From assembly GCF_027980145.1 (NCBI RefSeq), contig NZ_JAMZNK010000024.1, forward strand, positions 1 to 64,000: a DNA stretch of 64,000 nucleotides. Direction: 5' to 3'. Under the pieces are notes generated by a model that saw nothing but the letters and a program-made list of their open reading frames with translations, searched no databases and had not been told where the DNA came from. The position numbers and the translations under genes are program-made. This DNA comes from Flavobacterium azizsancarii. Its GTDB lineage: Bacteria; Bacteroidota; Bacteroidia; Flavobacteriales; Flavobacteriaceae. Below are positions 10,701 to 20,314 of the stretch, piece after piece. Every line of letters begins with the position of its first letter. Position 1 is the first letter of the stretch.

Positions 10701-10808
10701 GCCCATTCCGCCTGATGTTACTTTTCCTTTAACAGTTTGTGCGAAGAAAAAATTTCCCCACATACATACTATTAAACACAATAGTTTTTTTAATGTTTTT
10801 TTCTGCAT
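7704..10808 (-). CDS. SusC/RagA-family TonB-dependent outer membrane transporter
   Basis: This is a 1034-residue TonB-linked transporter of the SusC class. It has a signal peptide, an N-terminal carboxypeptidase-D-like domain (VKGKVTSGGMGLPGVSVIVQ), a TonB box region (LNEVVVIGYGT), a plug with the SusC signature SIDILKDASSTAIYGANGAN, and a long beta-barrel ending in an aromatic-rich strand (VGLNLEF). With SusD it would import oligosaccharides across the outer membrane using TonB energy. It is the first gene of the SusC-SusD-SGBP run. The regulator gene lies upstream in the same direction but beyond a strong terminator, so susC probably has its own promoter. Confidence 0.95.
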   Translation of the reverse strand: MQKKTLKKLLCLIVCMWGNFFFAQTVKGKVTSGGMGLPGVSVIVQGTKNATSTDFDGGFVLNNVEPKSILTFSYIGYKNVSLPADTKSVMQVAMINDLEKLNEVVVIGYGTSKRKDINGAISSIKASEIQDKPFTSIDQALVGKAAGVNVTQNSGTPGGGISVQIRGITSINGNEPLYVIDGTPVFADKNNDSFSFGALGGGNGQTKNSALSSLNISDIESIDILKDASSTAIYGANGANGVVLITTKKGKKGKSTFAYETYLGTQEVTNHVDVLNLPQYAAYQAKIFKLNGEPVPYQYQKPNLLGKGTNWQDELFRTATMYNHQLSFSGEKDGTRYYTSLNYFDQEGVVLNSDFNRMSMRLNVDSNVKSWLKIGNNMSLSRSSQKVVRNDDRGGLVMNSLRQSPELPVRYADGSYAGPASGIGSSANEATNPIALAEYNNAKTERYKVNGNFFADFTLIKGLVFRSELGYDLNFAKSSSFAPAYTLGTVSELLNKSFKQQDQSYYWSLKNYLTYNKTINEKHSFTFLLGQEAQESRYEYLSGYRSGDFLSKDFPNLNIGDIDTAVNGNGSGRWSMTSYISRLNYSFSDRYSFSASLRADASSNFGPNNKWGYFPSFAAGWTVSNEKFFEPLSNTVNYLKFRAGYGSVGNQNIPANRYQTILSLTASPFGGVSPTIDNLGNPDIKWESLKSFNVGFELGMFNNRVKLDFDYYVKKSSDFLTKQINDESNQSALNYYLNTGEIQTKGVEFTLNTRNIITENFTWDSTIILSKYNNELTSFQGAGKALLGKVQFDLYNVTRTTEGQPVGQFYGYVTDGLFKNAAELAAGPIQETGTGIGDIRFKDLNGDGKIDAKDQTALGSAIPDFTYSLTNNFKYKNLSLSVVLTGSQGNEIYNFTRHYTDGIYPGFGDRYANVTTQALNAFEAGVNENTDVPRITLNDPNGNGRISNRFVEDGSYLRIQNVSLSYDLPKQIFEKSIITKVRLYVNVQNLYTWTKYSGFDPALGNLDQNITLSGIDLGRYPVPRTTSVGLNLEF

Positions 10809-10851
10809 AAAATTTGGTCGTTAAGTTTTGATAATTAGTTAGTTTTTATTT

Positions 10852-10883
10852 CAAAATATTAAATAGTAACCTCTTTTGTCAAG
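10852..10883 (-). promoter_or_regulatory. Candidate promoter of the susCD operon
   Basis: On the minus strand, TTGACA (10883-10878) is followed by a TATTTTG element near 10858-10852, about 45 bases before the susC start. The second element is one base short of the Bacteroidota TAnnTTTG consensus, so the call is weak. Confidence 0.3.
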
Positions 10884-11186
10884 CGAATTATGAGGGAATG
10901 ACAAGCAGTATTATTTCTTAAATATTTCTTAACGAAAGTAAAATGTAGCGGTCTGCTATTATAGAACGGATGAAGCATATTGTACAACATTTGATGCAAA
11001 AAAAGCTGTAAATGCACTATTGGCAAGAAAAGAGACTACTATGACATTTGAACAGCTTGTCAAGTATTTGCTAAGTTTTTAGCTTTAAAAATATTTTATG
11101 TTCAAAAAATGAGCAGAATATTTTTTATATGTGAATATTGATTTGAATAGGAAAGACTAATTATTGAAAAAATTGACTTACAAAAA
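10884..11186. other. Intergenic region between susC and the HTCS gene, with a short open remnant
   Basis: This stretch holds no full gene. On the + strand a frame from about 10965 to 11082 encodes DAKKAVNALLARKETTMTFE.. and ends with a stop. It has coding-like composition but no start and no family I recognise. It may be the tail of a deleted gene. The rest appears to be leader sequence of susC. Confidence 0.35.
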
Positions 11187-11220
11187 AAAGAGCTTCAATT
11201 TTTAAAAATTGAAGCTCTTT
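11187..11220 (-). terminator. Terminator of the HTCS gene
   Basis: A 34-base perfect palindrome (AAAGAGCTTCAATTTTT and its complement) lies about 40 bases past the regulator stop codon on the minus strand, with flanking A/T runs. Confidence 0.85.
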
Positions 11221-11260
11221 TAGCTGGATTTTGCTTTCAGTAGATTGTTTTTTTAACGTC

Positions 11261-14200
11261 TTATTCTTTTATTCTTTTTTCATGCGTAGGCAAATACCCG
11301 TATTTAATTTTATAACATTTCGTAAAATAGGAGGGAGAAGTAAACCCAACTTTATAGCTTATTTCATTAATATTATTGTTTCCTTTCTCGATCAGTTGTT
11401 TGGCTTTTTCCAGTCGAACATTTCTAATAAACTCATTGACTGAAACACCTGTTAATGTTTTTATTTTTCGATACAATTGACTTCTGCTCAGGAAAATTTT
11501 AGAAGATAATAATTCTACACTCAATTCAGGTTCGCTGATATTTTCGTTTATAAATGCAAGGATTTTTTGAATGAAATCATTATCCAGCGAAGTTGTTTTT
11601 TCTTTCCCGTCTTTTGTGATTCCGCTGTAAAATTTCTTAAACATGATTTGCCTGCTTGTAATAAGCTGTGCCAAACTCGATTTTAAAATATCCAGTTCAA
11701 ATGGTTTGCTCAAATACATATCTGCGCCGGAATCGATGCCTTCTAATCTGTCTTTTACCATTGCTTTTGCCGAGAGCATTAATAACGGAATATGACTTGT
11801 TTTTAGATCTCCTTTGATGTTTTTGCACAATTGCAACCCATCCATTACGGGCATAATAACATCTGTAATGATTAAATCCGGTAATTTCTGAACAGCAAGT
11901 TCATAGCCTTTTTGACCGTTTTCGGCAACAATAACTTTGTATAATTTGCTGAGTTCGTGTTTTAGATAATTTCTTAATTCAGGATTGTCTTCAACAATCA
12001 AAATAGTGTAGGGTTTTGTGGTTTCGACAACATCATTTTCTGCGATTTGATTTGTACTTTCATTGTCGTCTGATTCATTATTAAAAGATTCAGACAGAAA
12101 TTTGTTTTTACTTTTTTCAACTTTAAAAACAGCATCCACTATTTCGCTTTTCTTATAAAAAGATTTACCTAACGGAAATGTCACCGTGAATTTTGTACCT
12201 TCTTCTATCTTACTTTCAACATTAATTTTCCCCTTATGTAACTCAATAAATTCTTTTACAACCTCTAAACCAATTCCTGTACTGCCGTAATAATCTTTAT
12301 TGACATTATTGACCTGATAAAATCTGTCAAAAATTCTTTTTAGATCTTTTTTGTGAATTCCGGAACCCGTATCTGTAATGGTTATAGAAAATGAGGGAAC
12401 TTTATTTCCGTTAATGAGCAGCGAATTATCTGGATCTGATTTATCTATAGCAATAGTAATTGAACCATTGTCCGGAGTAAATTTAAAGGCATTCGAAATA
12501 ATATTAAAGAGTATTTTTCCAGCATTTTTGGATCTAGCCAGTCTTCAAGCTCATCAAATTTGGACTCAAAATTTATAGTAATATTTCTGGCAGCGGCTTC
12601 TTCATCAAAATAGCCAATAATTCCCTGCGTAAATGCTACTACTTCAATTTTTCTGGCTTGCAGCGAAATTTTATTAAACTCTAATTTATTAAAATCCATA
12701 AGTTCATTGATTAACCTCGAAAGCCTATCTGAACTTTTATGAACAATTTTTAATTTATTATGTATTTCAGGAGATAGATTTTTGCTTCTTAAAATATCTT
12801 CCAGCGGATTAATAATCAGCGTTAATGGGGTTCTGAATTCATGCGAGATATTCGTGAAAAACTGTAATTTTTTATTGTTTAGTTTCTCTGACTGGATACT
12901 TTTTTCTTTTTCTAAAATGATGGCTTGTCCCGCTTTAAAACGATTTTGATAAATTTTATTAAAGTATATAATCAGAAACACCAAAATAGAAGTGTATAAC
13001 AAGTACGCCCAAATGGTTTTCCACCAAGGCGGCAGGATTTTTATTTTTAGTTCTAATTGATCATTGCTCCAGGAACCATCTGCATTGGCTGATTTTGCTT
13101 TAAAAACATAATTGCCGGGAGCAAGATTGGTGTAAGTTGCCGTTCTGTTATTTCCTACATAATTCCAGTCTTTTTCAAAACCTTCAAGATAATACGCGTA
13201 TTGGTTTTTCTTAGAATAATTATAGTTAATTCCCACATATTCAATAGTAAAAACAGATTGTGTATGATCGAGCGTGATTTCTTTGGTCTGAGCAATTACT
13301 TTGATTAAGGGCGAAGCATCTTCATTGGGTTTTACAGATCGATTGAATAGTTTGAAATCACTAAAATATAACCTTGGCGCTTTTTCTGCTTTTTTGATTT
13401 CGTTAGGATTAAAATAATTTACTCCTTCGTAACTGCCAAAATACAGTTCTCCGTTTCCGTCCTTAAAGACCGCATTATTATTAAAATCATTATCAACTAG
13501 ACCATCATCTTTGTTGAAATTGGTGCTTTTTTTATTTTTAAAATCGAGTTTGGTCAATCCTGATCCGCCGCTTATCCACAAAGAGCCATTGTTGTCAGCA
13601 ATTATCGCACGAACAGATTTTTCTTTAAAACCTGGGAAGTCATTATAATTTGAAAATTTCTTTGTTTTTTTATTGTAATTAAATAATCCTTCGCCATCTG
13701 TTCCTATCCATATTGTTTTATCATTAGACTCATAAATAGACAAAATAGTCTGAATGCTGTTGTACTTCGTTTTGTCCTTGAACATGGCATCCCGCATTTT
13801 GGTCACTTTAAAACCGGATTCTTCTTTTAAGCTAACTTGGTATAATCCCAGGATTGTTCCAACCCATAAAATGTCATCAGAGTCTACAAAAACTTTACGA
13901 ATAAAGGCTTTGTCTATAGAATTATCTGTAAAATCTTTAGAATCGCAATGCACAAATGTGTTGCTTTTATTGTCAAAATAATGCAGTCCTTTTATAAAAG
14001 TCCCAATCCAGATCCTGCCTTTTGAATCTTCTGAAAAACTAAAAATCCGATTCGATTTTAATCCTGTCGTGTTTACTGTATTGTAGTTTACAAATCGGGT
14101 AGTGCCATTTTTCAAAAAGTAGATACCACGATCCCAGCTTCCTATCCAGATATTTTGCTTGCTGTCTATAAAGATGGTCTGAATATCAACAGCATCTAAA

Positions 14201-15414
14201 CCTGAATAGTAGTTTTGATTGTTTTTGTTTACGTGAATATAACTTTTATTACTAAGATTATAAATATCAAGTCCGCCGCCTTCATTACTGATTAATAGAT
14301 TCCCCTTTTTATCTTTTATGACTGAAGTTACGTAACTTGTTTGTAATGAATTATCATTGTTTACAAGTGATTCAAGCGAATTGAATTTGTTATTGGGTTT
14401 ATCAAATACACCCAGTCCTTTATTAAAATAACCTAACCAAAGACGTTTTTCTTTGTCTTCGTATAAGGACCAAACCGAGTTCGATTTTAAGCTGAAGTCA
14501 TTGTATTTACTGTGCAGGTATTTTTGCAGTACTTGTCCTTTATAATTGACAACCAGCAATCCGTCATTTTCTGTACCACAAATGATGTAATCCTGACTGC
14601 TTTCTATAATAGATAAGATTTTGTTTTTGGTAATAGCATAATTTTCAAATTGGTAATTATCTGTTTCAGGTTTAATTTTGATCAGGCCATTTTCTGTTGT
14701 TCCCAGCCATATATATCCATATTTATCGATAACAAGATTTTCGATATCATCTAATAATGGTTCTCTTTTGAATTTGTCTTTATAAACCTGTTTGACTTTT
14801 CCGTTTAAATCAAGTTCTAAAAGACCATAATTAGTTCCTAAATAAACAATTCCCTGTTTATTTTTTACTGAAGATTTTATTAATAAATCAAATTTCTTAA
14901 GCACCTTTGATTGTACTAAACTAGCTTGTAATGTCTTTATATTAAGTCTGAATAATCCAAAACCATAGGTGCCAAGGATTAAATTGCCGTTATTATCCTG
15001 AATAATTGTTTTTACGGTAATGGGTTCGTCGTAGCCTTTTGTAATGACATCCTCGATATTGATTTTAGTAAAATTGTCTAAATCCCTGTTGTACAGGCAT
15101 AACCCATCGTCAGTACCAATCCATAAATTATTATCAGCATCAAGAAAGGTGGCATAAATAAAGTTGCTGTTTAGCGAACCGGGCTTTTTATTGTACTCGT
15201 ACCCAAAATAATTTACGCCATCATACCGATATAAACCCGTGCCGTTTGTGCCTATCCAAATAAAACCGTTTTTATCCTGAATAATCGAAGTTATGGCGCG
15301 TTTTGAAGTAGTTTCCTGTATGCTTCTAAATTGGTAATTATCAAATTTACCTTGAGATAAAAGGCAATTTATGAATACAAAATAGCATGCAAGAATATAT
15401 TTGATATTTTTCAT
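11261..15414 (-). pseudogene. Hybrid two-component system regulator (HTCS) of the polysaccharide locus, frameshifted
   Basis: If read through, this is a ~1384-residue one-protein sensor-regulator. In order: a signal peptide (start MKNIKYIL at 15414, preferred to the 13-codon longer frame); about 14 two-component propeller repeats of the form IWIGTxxxGL; a Y_Y_Y domain (NYSKKNQYAYYLEGFEKDW); one membrane segment (TIWAYLLYTSILVFLIIYF); HisKA with NISHEFRTPL; HATPase; a receiver (TILIVEDNPELRNY, PDLIITDVIMPVMDG, LSKPFE); and an AraC-type DNA-binding tail. The periplasmic propeller would bind an oligosaccharide and turn on susC and the enzymes. One A is missing from an A-run (T5 at 12514-12518 on the + strand) inside the HATPase N-box. 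This splits the gene into 12445-15414 and a C-terminal piece starting no earlier than the ATG at 12184. It could be a real mutation, phase variation or a sequencing slip. Confidence 0.88.
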
Positions 15415-15645
15415 TTCATAGTAGTATTGATCAACTTCATTCCGGAGATTCAATTTGCAAATTAACTTTTATTTTAAGTATATATAAACAATATTAATAA
15501 AACTAAATAGAAAATTTACTTTTTATGCAAATTTGATTCTATTTCCAAAAAAATATGAGCATGATTAATAATTTTGAAATGATTAATCGTACTCAGGTTA
15601 TAAGGTTGTTTTAAAAAGTATACTAAACTGCTGTGTAGTTGTTTT

Positions 15646-16018
15646 AACACATAGAAACATAGCTTTTGTTTGCTTAAAAAAAGGCGTTTTACTTTACATT
15701 AATTCACATAGGTATGTGTCAATGCCATTAAGTTAAGGAATCAGTAAATAGACAGAGAAGTAACTACAAAGTTTGTCATCTCGACGCAGGAGAGATCACA
15801 CTAGTATTTCCGTTCAGCTATTCGCCAATCTTTGCTGAGTTTCTTATGTGATCTCTCCTTCGTCGAGATGACAAGATTGCGGATTCTGAAAGAGGTAATC
15901 CGCATTAAAAAATTTCTTAACTTAATGACGTTGCCCGATGCTTCAGGACTATGTGAAAGAAACTTGTTTCTTTTTGGGATCACTCTTTTTCTATAAAAAT
16001 CTATGTTTCTATGTGTTT
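15646..16018. repeat. Nested (three-shell) palindromic element
   Basis: Three inverted-repeat pairs are stacked around one centre. The outer arms are 15646-15667 / 15996-16018 (ACACATAGAAACATAG). The middle arms are 15720-15740 / 15913-15933 (ATTAAGTTAAG core). The inner arms are 15773-15800 / 15847-15874 (TTGTCATCTCGACG..GGAGAGATCACA). A small extra hairpin lies at 15878-15905. No gene is credible inside. The inner arms resemble the GTCATxTCGACGxAGGAGA-type repeats common in flavobacterial genomes. The element fills the gap between the HTCS and GH3 genes. Confidence 0.8.
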
Positions 16019-16027
16019 AATATATCT

Positions 16028-16081
16028 AACCCGTTGGGTGAAATGTTTAAATGTTTTGAAAATAATTACACCCAACGGGTT
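16028..16081 (-). terminator. Inverted repeat downstream of the GH3 gene, possible terminator
   Basis: AACCCGTTGGGTG (16028-16040) pairs perfectly with CACCCAACGGGTT (16069-16081) across a 28-base AT-rich loop. It lies about 10 bases past the GH3 stop on the minus strand. The T-tail is poor, so it may be another intergenic repeat rather than a classical terminator. Confidence 0.5.
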
Positions 16082-16090
16082 ATATAGAGT

Positions 16091-18382
16091 TTATTTTAAC
16101 TCAAATTTGCTGGTAAGTCCTTCATTAGAATTCCAACCTACCATGATGTTAAATACTCCCGGTTCTACTAAATAGTTACCGTTATTGTCATAAAAACCAA
16201 GTTCTCTTTCTGTCAAAGTAAAGTGCACAGTTTTAGTTTCTCCTTTTTTGAGGTTGACCAATTCAAAACCTTTTAATTCTTTTATTGGGCGAACGATGCT
16301 TGCAAATTCATCATGAATATATAATTGAACAACTTCTTTCCCGTCATAATTTCCTGAGTTGGTAACGTCAACGCTTACTTCAATTTTTTCTCTTTTTGCA
16401 AAAGTAGTTTTATTTATTTTAAGATTTTTATAATCGAATTTTGTATAACTCAGTCCGAAACCAAAAGGAAATTGAGGCGTTTTCTCTACATCCATATAAT
16501 GCGACCAAAAAACATTTTTATCACTATCAATTGGTCTTCCTGTACTGTATTTGTTGTAATAAATAGGTACTTGTCCCACATTTCTCGGGAAAGATATTGG
16601 CAATTTACCACTAGGGTTGTAATCTCCGTATAAAACCTGAGCGATTGCATTTCCTGCTTGAGTTCCCAGTTGCCAGCCTTCAACAATTGCCGGGATATTT
16701 TGGGCAGCCCACGGAATAGTCAGAGGACGACCGTTATTTAAAACCAAAACGATATTAGGATTTACTTTGTAAATTTCTTCCAGTAATTCTTGCTGGATTC
16801 CAGGCAAATTTAGATCGGTTCTGCTTCTTGCTTCTCCACTTTGAAATCCATATTCACCTAAAACCATTACTACAACATCAGCATTTTTTGCAGCTGTTTT
16901 TGCCGCTTCAAAACCGCTTTTGTCTGTAGTATTAAAAATTGTTTCTGTAAGGAAAGTAGCTTTCTGCGAAAGTAAATCTGCACCTTTTTCAAAAGTTAGT
17001 TGATTGTCTTTGTATTGTTGCATTGCTTCCAGAACCGAAACTGCCGTATTATCATCGGCTGCAATTCTCCAGCTTCCAAGCGGACTGTTTTTATCATTTG
17101 CCAAAGCACCGATCAAAGCAATTTTTTGTCCGGATTTTTTCAGTGGTAAAAGATTCTTTTCATTCTTTAATAATACGATAGATTTTTTTGCCATATCCAG
17201 TACGCCGTCATTATTGGCTTTGCTGCCAACAACTTCTTTTTCACGTTTTTCATCGCAATATCTGTAGGGATCATCAAATAAACCCAATTCAAATTTTACG
17301 CGAAGAATTCTGCGAACAGCATCATCTATCAAAGCTTCTTTTACTTTTCCTTCTTTTACCAAAGTCACTAATTTTGCTACGTACAAATACGATTCCATAT
17401 CCATATCAGAACCTGCAATAACTGCTTTTGCTGTTGCATCGGCTTCGTCTTTTGCATAACCGTGCGCAATCATTTCGCGAATAGAAGCATAATCTGAAAC
17501 TACAAATCCGTCAAACTTCCATTTTCCTTTAAGGATATCTCTTTGTAAAAATGCATTTCCTGTTGCGGGAATACCGTTTAAGGTGTTAAATGAATTCATA
17601 AACGTACGAACTCCGGCTTGTACCGTGGCCTCAAAAGGCGGTAAAACCGAATTGTATAATTTAGAATTGCTCATATCTACACTATTATATTCTAGTCCTG
17701 CCTCGACATAACCGTATGCTGCAAAGTGTTTTGTACAAGCTGCAATTGTATTTACTTTGGCTAAATCTGCCATCGTTTCTCCCTGAAAACCTTTTATTCT
17801 GGCGTAACCTATTTTACTTCCTAAATAAGGATCTTCCCCCGCACCCTCCATCACACGTCCCCAGCGTGCATCATTTGTAATATCGACATTGGGTGCAAAA
17901 GTCCAGTTGATACCGGATGCCGATGCTTCATCTGCCGCAATTGCTGCCGATTTTTTTATCGCTTCCAGATCCCAACTCGCGGCTTCTGCCAACGGAATCG
18001 GACTCAAAGTTTTATAACCGTGAATAACGTCAAAACCAATGATCAAAGGAATTCTCAATCGGGTTTCTTCGACTGCGATTTTCTGTACCGCACGAACTTC
18101 TTTTACACCTCGAACGGTTAACATCGATCCAACCCAGCCTTTACGTAGATGTTCGTATTTCAGTTCAGCACTTCCGCCTTTGGGTGCGGGTCCCGTTACA
18201 TCCCAAAAACCATTGTATTGATTCATTTGTCCCACTTTTTCTTCTAATGTCATTTCTTTGATCAAAAGCGAGATTCGTTCTTCAATTGGCTTTTTGGTAT
18301 CCATATGTTTTTTTGTTTGAGCATAGCCGTTTCCAAAAACGATTAGGAGTAAAAAGGCATATTTTCTAATTTGTTTTTTCAT
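16091..18382 (-). CDS. bglX: GH3 beta-glucosidase, periplasmic
   Basis: This 763-residue protein matches BglX-type family 3 glycosidases in length and order: a signal peptide (..FGNGYAQ), the (beta/alpha)8 domain with LIIGFDVIHGY and KHFAAYG, the nucleophile aspartate in GFVVSDYASI, the alpha/beta sandwich with the VLGEYGFQSGEARSR acid/base region, and a C-terminal FN3-like domain from about residue 660. It would release glucose (or another beta-linked monosaccharide) from oligosaccharides brought in by SusCD. It lies beyond the HTCS gene in the same direction, separated by a nested palindromic element, and has its own transcript end. Confidence 0.92.
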   Translation of the reverse strand: MKKQIRKYAFLLLIVFGNGYAQTKKHMDTKKPIEERISLLIKEMTLEEKVGQMNQYNGFWDVTGPAPKGGSAELKYEHLRKGWVGSMLTVRGVKEVRAVQKIAVEETRLRIPLIIGFDVIHGYKTLSPIPLAEAASWDLEAIKKSAAIAADEASASGINWTFAPNVDITNDARWGRVMEGAGEDPYLGSKIGYARIKGFQGETMADLAKVNTIAACTKHFAAYGYVEAGLEYNSVDMSNSKLYNSVLPPFEATVQAGVRTFMNSFNTLNGIPATGNAFLQRDILKGKWKFDGFVVSDYASIREMIAHGYAKDEADATAKAVIAGSDMDMESYLYVAKLVTLVKEGKVKEALIDDAVRRILRVKFELGLFDDPYRYCDEKREKEVVGSKANNDGVLDMAKKSIVLLKNEKNLLPLKKSGQKIALIGALANDKNSPLGSWRIAADDNTAVSVLEAMQQYKDNQLTFEKGADLLSQKATFLTETIFNTTDKSGFEAAKTAAKNADVVVMVLGEYGFQSGEARSRTDLNLPGIQQELLEEIYKVNPNIVLVLNNGRPLTIPWAAQNIPAIVEGWQLGTQAGNAIAQVLYGDYNPSGKLPISFPRNVGQVPIYYNKYSTGRPIDSDKNVFWSHYMDVEKTPQFPFGFGLSYTKFDYKNLKINKTTFAKREKIEVSVDVTNSGNYDGKEVVQLYIHDEFASIVRPIKELKGFELVNLKKGETKTVHFTLTERELGFYDNNGNYLVEPGVFNIMVGWNSNEGLTSKFELK

Positions 18383-18793
18383 TATTGTGGTTTTAGTTTT
18401 ATGGTAAAGTTTTTAAATCATGAATGCGTTAGAGTGTCTTTTTTAATTTTGGATGATATCATTTTACAAGCTCGTTTGCCCGAAATCAATAAAAACATAA
18501 AAAGGGTAAATGTAGTTTTAGACGAGTAATCATAATAGCAAATTTGAAGCATTATGTACTACAAATGTTGTATTTGTATGTGTTTGATGCCGGTAAGATA
18601 GAGGGATTACTACCGAATGTTTTGGCATGCATAAAAAAAGTCCTAATTTTCATTAAGACTTTTTTTACGCGCCGTGCGAATTAAAATCAATAGAGAAGAA
18701 TCAATTTTTTTCTCAATTGTTCACTATTAAAAGGTATTATAGGTTTTTTAGATTCTAATAGAAACGAAGTATCAGGTTATTAATTTGAATAAA
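18383..18793. other. Intergenic region between GH3 and eptA with a terminator
   Basis: No gene is visible. At 18633-18666 the hairpin AAAAAAGTCCTAAT / ATTAAGACTTTTTT lies about 130 bases past the eptA stop on the minus strand and should end that transcript. The remaining ~250 bases are the leader of the GH3 gene. Confidence 0.6.
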
Positions 18794-20314
18794 TTATTTA
18801 AAAATATTCATTTCCTCGTCATATATCGGGCTTTGTATGTTTAAAAAATTTAAAACACTATGAAACACATAGTTCTGTGTTAATGTTTTGTTCGGTTTAA
18901 CTTGTTTAGTAGTATCAGATAACCATACTATAAAAGGAATCTCATATTGTTCTTTAGGTGCAATACTTATAGGTACGCCATGCATATATAGATTCTTCTC
19001 TCCCAAAGATTCTCCATGGTCAGAAACAAAAATCATTGCACTATTATACTCCTTTAACTGCTTTAAATCCTCGATAACTTGAGATAGAATATAGTCAGTA
19101 TAAACAATCGTATTGTCATATGCATTGATTAGTTCTGTTTGCGAACATTTTCCTAATTCAACACTATTACAAACAGGTTTGAATGTTTCAAATTGTGGTG
19201 GATATTTCTTGCTGTAAGTTGGTCCGTGACTTGTACTGGTATGCAATACAATTAATATTTTATTTTTTTTACTGGCTAGTATCTGTTCTTTTAATCCCGT
19301 TAAAAGAATCTCATCGTAGTTGCAGTTTTCGCCTTTGCAATTTGGCATTAAAACTTCTCTATTTTGATAATCTTTGATATGAACGGGCGGTTCTCCCCAG
19401 TTTGTGGTTCTCCAGATCACCTCTACATTATTTCGATATAAATAATTAGGTAAGATTTCATATAAGTCGTCAGTATTTTTATGCTCTAAAATACATTTTA
19501 CACCGGCAGTGGTGTAAGTGGCACATGAGGTCGCATCAAAATGAAAGAGGTTTGGGACCTTAGATAATAATGGATTTGTATTTTTCTTATAGCCATAAAG
19601 AGAAAAATTCTCTCTTCTGGCAGATTCTCCTATTACTAAGACTACAACTGATTTTTTGTTATCTTTTATGGTAGCGTTTGGTAAGAGAATTTCTTTTTCA
19701 TTTTTTTTGTATTTGTGAATATAAAAAAGAGAAGTATTTACAGTATAAGACCAGGGCATAGCAAGCCCGCCTAAAGTTTTTGAATTTTTATCAATCCAGA
19801 GCCAGTTACTTGCATTAGCATATGCTAAGCCCAGAATAAACAGCAGGATAATAGAAGAGGATATTAGAAATTTCTTTAGTGTTTCATTTATTATTTTGAC
19901 TTTAATAATATACACAGATGGAATAACACCCAGAAGAATGATATACAATATTAGTTTTAAAGAAAAAAAACTACTGGACTCAGCAAAATTGGTATTGAGT
20001 ACATTACCAATCATACTCTCGTCTATTATAGCACCATAGGTATTGACAAAGTAAACTGCGATTGAATTGATTACAAAAAATATTACCAATAGAAATTTTC
20101 CAACAAAGCGGGACAGAAAGAATATGAGGTAAAAGACAAAATAATTTGCTACCAACATTATAATAACTAAACTTATAATGAGTATAATACCGTTGAGGGT
20201 CTTATAATCGACTTTATCGAAGACAAAGGAAAAGAATGGAAAATGGAAGAATAAGAAATTAATACAACTCATTAGTAGGGCAAAATGAGTTATTTTTAGA
20301 TTATTTTTTAACAT
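18794..20314 (-). CDS. eptA: EptA/MCR-like phosphoethanolamine transferase
   Basis: This is a membrane-anchored sulfatase-fold enzyme of ~506 residues. The N-terminal third has about five membrane helices (DUF1705-type), and the rest is the periplasmic catalytic domain. Metal and nucleophile motifs are present: VIGESARRENFSLYGY, the catalytic threonine in CATYTTAGVKC, and SDHGESLGE. Cysteine spacing (CSQ, CKGENC) fits the disulfides of EptA/MCR enzymes. It would transfer phosphoethanolamine to lipid A, lowering negative charge and polymyxin binding. I prefer the start MLKNNLK at 20314 because it cuts the overlap with the upstream phosphatase gene from 44 to 14 bases. The overlap implies translational coupling. 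Confidence 0.85.
   Translation of the reverse strand: MLKNNLKITHFALLMSCINFLFFHFPFFSFVFDKVDYKTLNGIILIISLVIIMLVANYFVFYLIFFLSRFVGKFLLVIFFVINSIAVYFVNTYGAIIDESMIGNVLNTNFAESSSFFSLKLILYIILLGVIPSVYIIKVKIINETLKKFLISSSIILLFILGLAYANASNWLWIDKNSKTLGGLAMPWSYTVNTSLFYIHKYKKNEKEILLPNATIKDNKKSVVVLVIGESARRENFSLYGYKKNTNPLLSKVPNLFHFDATSCATYTTAGVKCILEHKNTDDLYEILPNYLYRNNVEVIWRTTNWGEPPVHIKDYQNREVLMPNCKGENCNYDEILLTGLKEQILASKKNKILIVLHTSTSHGPTYSKKYPPQFETFKPVCNSVELGKCSQTELINAYDNTIVYTDYILSQVIEDLKQLKEYNSAMIFVSDHGESLGEKNLYMHGVPISIAPKEQYEIPFIVWLSDTTKQVKPNKTLTQNYVFHSVLNFLNIQSPIYDEEMNIFK

Noticed and set aside
15801-15983. A 60-residue minus-strand frame
   Set aside because: It lies wholly inside the nested palindromic element and uses repeat arms as codons, so it is not a gene.
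15646-16018. Possible CRISPR array in the repeat-rich region
   Set aside because: Repeats are inverted and nested, not direct and regularly spaced, and there are no cas genes.
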